Part shown: positions 1-5,689 of the stretch, in pieces
Layout of the letters: every line of letters begins with the position of its first letter
Position numbering within the stretch: the first letter of the stretch is position 1
Source of the DNA: Flavobacteriaceae bacterium
GTDB lineage: Bacteria > Bacteroidota > Bacteroidia > Flavobacteriales > Flavobacteriaceae
Direction: 5' to 3'
Length of the DNA stretch: 9,357 nucleotides
Assembly: GCA_002695445.1 (NCBI GenBank)
Contig: NZOY01000093.1
Coordinates: 1 to 9,357 of the forward strand
Made by a program: the position numbers and the translations under genes
The notes under the pieces: model-generated
What the model was told of the DNA's origin: nothing
Database searches by the model: none
What the model saw: only the letters and a program-made list of their open reading frames with translations

Positions 1-812
1 AAAATATTTTTCGCTATAGTCTTCTCATATTCATGTCTGGAACAGCGGCAAGTCTGATTTTAGATATTGACAAATCAATGATTTCAAATGTATTAACTGT
101 TGAAAATGTTGCTTATTATAGTGTGGCAGTATTTATTGCCTCAGTAATTGAATTTCCTGGAAGGGCAATGTTTCAAATCCTTAGTCCTCTAGTTGCAAAG
201 GCTTTAAATGATAATGATTATAAACAATTGCTTTTCCTTCTAAAAAAAAGTGCTAATAATTTATTACTTAGCTCAGGACTTCTTTTTTTGTTAATAAATT
301 TGAATTTGACCGACTTTTACAATTGGGTTAATCTGACAGCATACACTAAGGCGATAGATGTTGTGTTGATTATCTCTTTCGGAAAATTATTTTCAATGTC
401 AATGGGTTGCTTGAACAATATAATAACCAATTCTAAATACTATCATTATGTATTTTGGTTCTCAATCGCATCTGCTTTCCTAGCAGTTATTCTTAATATT
501 TTCTTTATCAAGCTGTATGGAATTATTGGAGCTGCTTATGCTACTCTAATTGTTATAGTATTTATTAATTTAATGAAAATTTTATTGGTTCAATTAACCT
601 TTAATATAAATCCTTTTGGAAAAAAAACCATATTAACCATGCTCGTCATTTTTATTGTATACCTAATATCATCAAATATAAATTTTGATTTTTCCCCATT
701 TATTTCAATTATTTTAAGATCTTTATTAATAGGGGTTATTTTTACTTTAACATCTCACATGTTAAAGCTAACATCAGATTTTCAAAGTTTTTTTATTAAG
801 CTTTTTAGCTAA
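1..812 (+). CDS. Polysaccharide flippase (Wzx-like, MOP superfamily), C-terminal part, 5' end outside window
   Basis: The frame is open to the left edge (first whole codon at 3, reading NIFRYSLLIF before the Met at 33), so the Met at 33 is internal and the gene is truncated by the window. About 270 residues are visible, with roughly seven hydrophobic segments. These include a stretch around GIIGAAYATLIV, a pattern common in oligosaccharide flippases, and the segment with DIDKSMISN and AYYSVAVFIASVIEFPGRA, which resembles Bacteroidota polysaccharide biosynthesis transporters. Such proteins are inner-membrane flippases for lipid-linked sugar units and are usually near 480-500 residues with 12-14 helices, so about half is present. 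The stop lies 39 bp inside the 3' end of the convergent uvrA gene. The substrate cannot be told from the sequence. A MurJ- or MATE-type relative is the main alternative. Confidence 0.82.
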   Translation, partial: NIFRYSLLIFMSGTAASLILDIDKSMISNVLTVENVAYYSVAVFIASVIEFPGRAMFQILSPLVAKALNDNDYKQLLFLLKKSANNLLLSSGLLFLLINLNLTDFYNWVNLTAYTKAIDVVLIISFGKLFSMSMGCLNNIITNSKYYHYVFWFSIASAFLAVILNIFFIKLYGIIGAAYATLIVIVFINLMKILLVQLTFNINPFGKKTILTMLVIFIVYLISSNINFDFSPFISIILRSLLIGVIFTLTSHMLKLTSDFQSFFIKLFS

Positions 813-3572
813 ATATTGTCCAGTATAAGACTTTTTAATTTTTATAATTTTTTCAGGTGTTCCCATCGCAACAAGATTCCCTCCATTTTCTCCCCCACCA
901 GGCCCTAAATCAATAATATGATCTGCACATTTTATTAATTCTAAATTATGTTCCACTACTATAACTGTATGGCCATGATCAATTAAAGAGTTAAAGGAAA
1001 TTAATAGTTTGTTAATATCATGAAAGTGAAGTCCAGTAGTAGGCTCATCAAATATAAATACTATTTTTTCTTTTGTAAATCCACGACCAATAAATGAAGC
1101 GAGTTTTATTCGTTGTGCTTCACCGCCAGAAAGAGTAGTAGAGGGCTGACCCAATGAGATATAACCTAATCCCACCTCTTGCAAAGGCTTGAGTTTCCCT
1201 GCCATTTTTATTTCTTGATGTTCCTGAAAAAAACTTACAGCATCATCAACTGTCATTTTAAGTAGTTTATCTAAAGAGAAACCTTTGAATTCAACCTCTA
1301 AAATCTCCTTTTTGAAACGTTTACCCTTGCATTCATCACATTCAAGAATTACATCAGCCATAAATTGCATTTCAATTGTTAAATTTCCATCTCCTTTGCA
1401 TTTTTCACACCTTCCACCATCTACATTGAACGAGAAATGCTTGGGTTGATATCCACGATTTATCGAAATTTTTTGTCTAGCAAAAAGGTTCCTTATATCG
1501 TCATAAGCTTTTATATAGGTTACAGGGTTAGACCTTGAGGATCTACCAATAGGATTTTGGTCAATAAACTCAATGCTACCAATTTTTTCAAAGGGTGCAT
1601 TAATTTTATCATATTGTCCTGGTTTGTCGTTAAAAATTCCTTTTTCTCTTTGAAGTGCTGGGTAAATAATTTTTTTTACCAAAGTCGATTTTCCACTTCC
1701 TGAAACACCAGTTACAACAGTTAAGCATCCCATAGGAATATGTGCATTGATATTTTTAAGATTATTTTCTCTGCAGCCCGCTATACTGATTTTGTTTATA
1801 TTTTTTCTTCTACTTGAGGGAATAGGAATTTTCATTTCGCCAGAAAGATATTTTGCAGTCAGACTATCAGAGCTATTTATCTGATCTATTTTTCCCTCTG
1901 CTATTATTTCACCTCCATTAGTCCCTGCTCTAGGACCAATATCAATAATTTTATCAGCAGAATTCATTATCTCTTCGTCATGCTCAACAACAATAACAGT
2001 ATTACCAATATCTCTGAGTCGTTTTAAAACAGAAATTAATCTTTTATTATCACGTGGATGAAGACCAATTGAAGGTTCATCCAAGACATACATTGAACCA
2101 ACTAATGAACTGCCTAAAGAAGTAGCTAAATTAATCCGCTGAGATTCACCACCAGATAGTGTATTTGCTTTTCTGTTAAGGTGGAGATAACCTAAACCAA
2201 CATCTTGAATAAAACTTATTCTAGACTTAATTTCTTTTAAAATCCGATCAGCTATTTTTTGCTCATAACTGGAAAGTTTAAGTTCATTAAAAAAAATATT
2301 TAAATCATCAATTGGGAGACTGAGTAGTTTTGAAAGTGATTCACCACCAACTTTTACATTGTTAGTTTCCTTCCTAAGGCGAGAACCTTTACATTCGTCA
2401 CAATTAGTTTTACCTCTATATCTTGAGAGTAGAACCCGGTTTTGGATTTTATAATTTTTAGCTTCAATTTTACTAAAAAACTTTTTTATACCAATGAAAT
2501 ATGAATTACCATTCCAAATCGTGTCTATTTGATTTTCATCTAATTCATAATATGGCTTATGAATTGGAAAATCAAATTTGTAGGCGTTATCAATAAGTTT
2601 TTTATAAAACTTTTGCATACTAGAACTACGCCAAGGAGCAATCGCATTATTATATACTGATAGGCTTGTGTCGGGAACTACAAGCTCTCTGTCTATTCCA
2701 ATTATATCTCCATATCCCTCACATTTTTTACATGCTCCAAAGGGGTTATTGAAACTAAAAAAATGTACATTTGGTTTTATAAAATTTATACCGTCTAAGC
2801 TAAACTTGTTGGAAAAAATTATTTTATTTTCCTTAGTATTACACCATATCGCACACTCTCCCTTTCCCTCATGAAAGGCTATTTCAATCGCGTCTGCCAA
2901 TCGTTGATAAAAATCTTCTTCGTGGCTGACAACAATTCTATCTACAATAAGATCAAAATTACTTTTTGGAGGAGATTTTAACTCCTCTAATCTTACAACT
3001 TTTTCATCAATAAAAATTCTTGCAAACCCCTGTTGCTTTAATACATTTAGTCTGGTCTCTTTTTTTTCATTTGATTCACTAATTGGTGCTAGTAACATCA
3101 ATTTTTCTCCTTCTTTAAAGGTTTTTTTAATATAACTAACTACATCACTCACACTATCACTCTTAACTTCGTCACCCGAAATAGGAGAAAAGGTTCGACC
3201 AATTCTTGCATAAAGTAACTTTAGGTAATCATATATTTCCGTTTTCGTTCCCACTGTTGAACGCGGATTGCTTGAGGAAACTTTCTGTTCTACTGCGATT
3301 GCAGGTGAAATACCTTTAATGTAATCTACTTCCGGTTTATTTAGCTTCCCCATAAACTGACGTGCATAAGAGGATAAACTTTCTACATACCGTCGTTGTC
3401 CTTCAGCATAAAGGGTGTCAAAAACTAAAGAGGACTTTCCCGAACCCGATAAGCCAGTCACTACTGTTAAATGATTTCTTGGAAAAACTGCATCTACTTT
3501 CTTGAGGTTATGAAGTCTAGCTCCTTTAATAATTATATATTTTTTTGGGTTTTTTTGGAGAATTTGACTCAT
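774..3572 (-). CDS. uvrA: UvrABC excinuclease subunit A
   Basis: UvrA is the damage-sensing ATPase of nucleotide excision repair; it loads UvrB on lesions in the cytoplasm. The 932-residue protein is full length for the family (about 940). Visible motifs in order: Walker A GLSGSGKSS at 40-48; Cys pairs C281/C284 and C391/C394; ABC signature LSGGESQRI near 472-480; Walker B YVLDEPSIGLHPRD near 495-508; second Walker A GVSGSGKST at 622-630; C-terminal zinc finger C722/C725 and C745/C748 (C-X2-C-X19-C-X2-C); second signature LSGGEAQRI near 814-822; second Walker B FIFDEPTTGLH near 839-849. The Cys pair that E. coli UvrA carries before the FSFNNP motif is absent here (FSNKFSLDGINF), which I recall as usual in Bacteroidota. 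The ATG at 3572 gives a normal N-terminus (IIIKGARLHNLKKV). The gene diverges from the sigma factor gene and overlaps the flippase tail-to-tail. Confidence 0.98.
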   Translation of the reverse strand: MSQILQKNPKKYIIIKGARLHNLKKVDAVFPRNHLTVVTGLSGSGKSSLVFDTLYAEGQRRYVESLSSYARQFMGKLNKPEVDYIKGISPAIAVEQKVSSSNPRSTVGTKTEIYDYLKLLYARIGRTFSPISGDEVKSDSVSDVVSYIKKTFKEGEKLMLLAPISESNEKKETRLNVLKQQGFARIFIDEKVVRLEELKSPPKSNFDLIVDRIVVSHEEDFYQRLADAIEIAFHEGKGECAIWCNTKENKIIFSNKFSLDGINFIKPNVHFFSFNNPFGACKKCEGYGDIIGIDRELVVPDTSLSVYNNAIAPWRSSSMQKFYKKLIDNAYKFDFPIHKPYYELDENQIDTIWNGNSYFIGIKKFFSKIEAKNYKIQNRVLLSRYRGKTNCDECKGSRLRKETNNVKVGGESLSKLLSLPIDDLNIFFNELKLSSYEQKIADRILKEIKSRISFIQDVGLGYLHLNRKANTLSGGESQRINLATSLGSSLVGSMYVLDEPSIGLHPRDNKRLISVLKRLRDIGNTVIVVEHDEEIMNSADKIIDIGPRAGTNGGEIIAEGKIDQINSSDSLTAKYLSGEMKIPIPSSRRKNINKISIAGCRENNLKNINAHIPMGCLTVVTGVSGSGKSTLVKKIIYPALQREKGIFNDKPGQYDKINAPFEKIGSIEFIDQNPIGRSSRSNPVTYIKAYDDIRNLFARQKISINRGYQPKHFSFNVDGGRCEKCKGDGNLTIEMQFMADVILECDECKGKRFKKEILEVEFKGFSLDKLLKMTVDDAVSFFQEHQEIKMAGKLKPLQEVGLGYISLGQPSTTLSGGEAQRIKLASFIGRGFTKEKIVFIFDEPTTGLHFHDINKLLISFNSLIDHGHTVIVVEHNLELIKCADHIIDLGPGGGENGGNLVAMGTPEKIIKIKKSYTGQYLAKKLNKKTLKI

Positions 3573-3585
3573 CTTAATAAATAAG

Positions 3586-3601
3586 ATTGTAAAATTACAA
3601 T
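3586..3601. repeat. 16-bp palindrome just upstream of uvrA (possible operator)
   Basis: Seven-base arms ATTGTAA and TTACAAT flank a two-base centre (AA). The element lies 14-29 bp upstream of the uvrA start codon, where a repressor would block transcription or an mRNA hairpin would sit in the leader. The decamer AAAATTACAA inside it (3591-3600) recurs at 7162-7171, at almost the same distance from the start of the minus-strand gene at 7144. It is very AT-rich, so chance is possible. No known regulator is assigned. Confidence 0.4.
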
Positions 3602-3684
3602 TAATCTATATCACCTCTAATATATCTACGAAAATTTTTAAATAGAAAAATAACTTTTGAATATTAAGTAAATATTATATAAAT

Positions 3685-3712
3685 TTGACAAAAAATACGC
3701 TTATAGTATAAA
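3685..3712 (+). promoter_or_regulatory. Candidate promoter for the ECF sigma factor gene
   Basis: TTGACA at 3685-3690 and TATAAA at 3707-3712 are separated by 16 bp, leaving a leader of about 45 nt before the ATG at 3763. This looks more like a classical sigma-70 promoter than the Bacteroidota form. The TTTG at 3684-3687 does stand 19 nt from the TA at 3707, but the TTTG of TAnnTTTG is missing there. A second -7-like element, TACTTTTA, lies at 3715-3722 but is badly spaced. The rest of the 3573-3762 divergent region is AT-rich with no further gene. Confidence 0.35.
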
Positions 3713-3762
3713 ATTACTTTTAACGATACCGGCTAAATTTTCGCTTGTTCTAAAGTTTTTTT

Positions 3763-4350
3763 ATGCATACATTTTCAAGTTTCCCTGACTCTAAATTAGT
3801 TAAAGATTATATTCAAGGTGATGAGAATTCCCTCGAAATTCTTATACATAGGCATAAATCTAAAATTTATAATTTCATTTTTTCAAAGGTTTTGGATCGC
3901 GATACAGCAGAAGATGTTTTTCAAGAAACATTTATTAAGGTAATTAGGACACTAAAAAATGGATCATATAACGAAGAAGGGAAATTTTTATCCTGGGTTA
4001 TGCGTATTTCACATAATCTAATAATCGACTTCTTTAGGAAATCAAACCGACTGCCAAAATTCCAGCCTAGTGATGATTATGATGTATTTCAATTTATTAA
4101 AGATGCTGTTCCAAATGTAGAAAGTAAGCTAATTAATCAACAAGTTGTAGATGATCTTAAAAAATTGATTTTGCAGCTACCTAATGACCAAAAAGAGGTA
4201 ATAAATATGAGGATTTATAGGGATATGAGCTTTAAAGAAATATCTGATATTACTGGGGTAAGTATCAACACTGCATTAGGAAGGATGAGATACGCTATTA
4301 TTAATTTAAGAAAAATCGTGGAGAAAAATAAAATTATTTTAGAGTTGTAA
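3763..4350 (+). CDS. ECF-type RNA polymerase sigma factor (sigma-70 family, group 4)
   Basis: This 195-residue protein has the two-domain ECF plan. Sigma region 2 is at about 25-95 (IHRHKSKIYNFIFSKV, the core-binding DRDTAEDVFQETFIKV, then GKFLSWVMRISHNLIIDFFRK) and region 4 is at about 132-186 (LPNDQKEVINMRIYRDMSFKEI followed by the helix-turn-helix GVSINTALGRMRYAIINLRK). It would direct core polymerase to a subset of promoters by -35 recognition through region 4. The start is fixed: an in-frame TAA lies nine bases before the ATG and no other start codon intervenes. No transmembrane anti-sigma factor or TonB/SusC-type neighbour follows, unlike many Bacteroidota ECF loci. Instead a hairpin and a 49-codon gene come next. 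I recall this sigma type, between uvrA and nth, as broadly conserved in Flavobacteriia, suggesting a housekeeping or stress role. The regulon is unknown. Confidence 0.95.
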   Translation: MHTFSSFPDSKLVKDYIQGDENSLEILIHRHKSKIYNFIFSKVLDRDTAEDVFQETFIKVIRTLKNGSYNEEGKFLSWVMRISHNLIIDFFRKSNRLPKFQPSDDYDVFQFIKDAVPNVESKLINQQVVDDLKKLILQLPNDQKEVINMRIYRDMSFKEISDITGVSINTALGRMRYAIINLRKIVEKNKIILEL

Positions 4351-4357
4351 ATAATTT

Positions 4358-4392
4358 TTAATACTTTTTGGCGTTATAGAAAAAAGTATTAA
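4358..4392 (+). repeat. 12-bp perfect inverted repeat (hairpin) between sigma gene and small gene
   Basis: The left arm TTAATACTTTTT (4358-4369) and right arm AAAAAGTATTAA (4381-4392) are perfectly complementary around an 11-nt loop, GGCGTTATAGA. The hairpin starts 8 nt after the sigma factor stop and ends 3 nt before the ATG of the 49-codon gene. No T-run follows on either strand, so it is not a standard intrinsic terminator. An RNA processing or 3'-end stability element, or a structure gating translation of the small gene, fits better. The stem has only one G-C pair, so it would be modestly stable. Confidence 0.6.
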
Positions 4393-4395
4393 TGT

Positions 4396-4545
4396 ATGGT
4401 AGAAAACTACTCTAAAAAAAATTTTGTTTATCAAAGCCAACCAAGATCAATTGTAATTCAACGTATCTTAGCCTTTTCTAAATTTTACTTACATACTAAA
4501 GTTCAGTATGACGATATAGTAAAAAAATCTAATTCTTCAGCTTAA
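4396..4545 (+). CDS. Small conserved-looking protein, 49 residues, downstream of the sigma factor
   Basis: ATG at 4396 to TAA at 4543-4545 reads MVENYSKKNFVYQSQ, then PRSIVIQRILAFSKFYLH, and ends KKSNSSA. The central PxSIVIQRILAFSK stretch resembles, from memory, small flavobacterial proteins encoded between this sigma factor and nth; that resemblance and the position are why I call it real. The product is soluble and basic in the middle, with no membrane segment, no cysteine and no recognised domain. It starts 45 bp after the sigma stop, directly behind the hairpin, and is probably on the same transcript. Its last 17 bp overlap the 3' end of convergent nth. An out-of-frame ATG at 4392 opens a seven-codon ORF ending at 4415, which overlaps the start and could dampen translation. 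Function is unknown; a regulator of the sigma factor is conceivable but unsupported. Confidence 0.7.
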   Translation: MVENYSKKNFVYQSQPRSIVIQRILAFSKFYLHTKVQYDDIVKKSNSSA

Positions 4546-5185
4546 GATACTCCTTAATTACACTTTTTCTTCCTATCGCTTTTGTAATAAAATCCTTGTC
4601 AAGGTCCCATCCTCTAGCAGGACTATATTGCCGTCCATACCAAATGATCTGAAGGTGTAAATCATTCCATTTTTCTTGAGGAAAAATTCGTTTGGCATCT
4701 TTTTCTGTTTGAATTACGTTTTTTCCGCTTGATAGCCCCCAACGGTACATTAACCTGTGAATATGTGTATCAACAGGGAAAGCTGAAACACCAAAAGCCT
4801 GAGACATTACTACACTTGCAGTTTTATGTCCCACAGAAGGTAATTCCTCTAATTCCTCAAAGCTTTTTGGAACCTTTCCATTATGTTTATTAATAAGTAT
4901 GTGAGATAACTCATAAATTCCTTTTGACTTCATGGGTGAAAGTCCAACAGGTTTAATAATTTCTCTGATTTGGTCTATGCTTAACTTTACCATATCATAT
5001 GGATTATTAGCTCTTTCGAATAGGAGGGGAGTTATTTTATTGACCCTTATATCAGTTGATTGAGCTGACATTAAAACAGCGATTAATAAAGTATATGGGT
5101 CTTGATGATTTAAAGGAATAGGTATTTCAGGATATAATTTTTGTAACTCATTTATTATAAACACTATTTTTTCCTTTTTAGTCAT
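4529..5185 (-). CDS. nth: Endonuclease III (base excision repair DNA glycosylase/AP lyase) lacking the Fe-S cluster
   Basis: Endonuclease III removes oxidised pyrimidines and nicks abasic sites. The 218-residue protein aligns along the whole E. coli enzyme: LLIAVLMSAQSTDIRVNK (33-50), the helix-hairpin-helix LPSVGHKTASVVM (115-127) with the Schiff-base lysine K121, and FPVDTHIHRL (136-145) with catalytic D139; E. coli has K120 and D138. The C-terminal C-X6-C-X2-C-X5-C loop that binds [4Fe-4S] is absent. After YGRQY the chain runs SPARGWDLDKDFITKAIG, with S188 where the first cluster cysteine should be, and the whole protein has no cysteine. I recall the same cluster-free tail in other flavobacterial Nth proteins, so this is probably a lineage trait rather than decay; all other motifs are intact. 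The gene is divergent from bcp (42 bp between starts) and overlaps the small gene by 17 bp at its 3' end. Confidence 0.95.
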   Translation of the reverse strand: MTKKEKIVFIINELQKLYPEIPIPLNHQDPYTLLIAVLMSAQSTDIRVNKITPLLFERANNPYDMVKLSIDQIREIIKPVGLSPMKSKGIYELSHILINKHNGKVPKSFEELEELPSVGHKTASVVMSQAFGVSAFPVDTHIHRLMYRWGLSSGKNVIQTEKDAKRIFPQEKWNDLHLQIIWYGRQYSPARGWDLDKDFITKAIGRKSVIKEYLKLKN

Positions 5186-5227
5186 TCCAATTTTTTGTTA
5201 TTTCGAAGAATAAATATTAAAGATAAT

Positions 5228-5686
5228 ATGAAGACATTAAAAGTTGGCGATAAGCTTCCTGAATTTATTGCTGTTGACGAAAATGGAAATAATGTAAAGT
5301 CAACTGATTGGATTGGAAAAAAAACAATAATATTCTTCTATCCAAGGGCGAATACTCCAGGATGCACAGCAGAGGCTTGTAATTTAAGAGATAACTTCAA
5401 GGAACTTAGTGAGATGGGATATCAACTGATAGGAGTGAGTGCCGATAATCCAAAGAAACAAAAAAATTTCATTGATAAATATAAATTACCTTTTACTTTG
5501 TTGGCTGACGAGAAAAAAGTAGTTATTGAATCCTTTGGCGTGTGGGGACCAAAAAAGTTTCAAGGAAGGGAATACGATGGTATTCATAGAATGACTTTTT
5601 TGATTAACGAATCAGGTATTATTGAAAAAGTAATTGACAAAGTAAAAACCAAAAATCACTCAGCTCAAATAATTGAGATAAACTAG
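5228..5686 (+). CDS. bcp: Thioredoxin-dependent thiol peroxidase, BCP/PrxQ-type peroxiredoxin
   Basis: This 152-residue cytoplasmic peroxiredoxin reduces H2O2 and organic peroxides with electrons from thioredoxin. The thioredoxin-like fold is visible from KVGDKLPEFIAVDENG, through TIIFFYPRANTPGCTAEACN, to the C-terminal IHRMTFLINESGIIEKV. The PxxxTxxC motif spans P39-C46, with peroxidatic C46 and a likely resolving C51 five residues on, the arrangement of E. coli Bcp (C45/C50). I chose the ATG at 5228 rather than the in-frame TTG at 5195: the extra 11 residues (LFRRINIKDN and its initiator) are unlike the family and would leave only 9 bp to the nth start. It diverges from nth, pairing peroxide removal with repair of oxidised bases. 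Its stop is 3 bp from the 3' end of the convergent 484-codon gene. No clear promoter is seen in the 42-bp gap. Confidence 0.96.
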   Translation: MKTLKVGDKLPEFIAVDENGNNVKSTDWIGKKTIIFFYPRANTPGCTAEACNLRDNFKELSEMGYQLIGVSADNPKKQKNFIDKYKLPFTLLADEKKVVIESFGVWGPKKFQGREYDGIHRMTFLINESGIIEKVIDKVKTKNHSAQIIEIN

Positions 5687-5689
5687 GGT

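Noticed and set aside
33..35. ATG at 33 as the true flippase start
   Set aside because: The frame stays open to the window edge with hydrophobic residues. Flippases of this type are about twice as long, so the start is outside the window.
799..810. AGCT-TTTT-AGCT as a bidirectional terminator at the flippase/uvrA junction
   Set aside because: The stem is only four base pairs and lies inside both coding regions. It is too weak to call.
2668..2874. 68-codon plus-strand ORF inside uvrA
   Set aside because: It is antisense to the UvrA region holding C240 to P300, which is clearly conserved; the translation has no domain.
3660..3676. Two AATATT hexamers five bases apart before the sigma gene promoter
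   Set aside because: AATATT is self-complementary and common in AT-rich DNA. There is no extension beyond the hexamers to support an operator.
5195..5227. TTG start extending bcp by 11 residues
   Set aside because: The extension is unlike the family N-terminus. The ATG at 5228 gives 152 residues with the catalytic cysteine at 46, matching known Bcp proteins.
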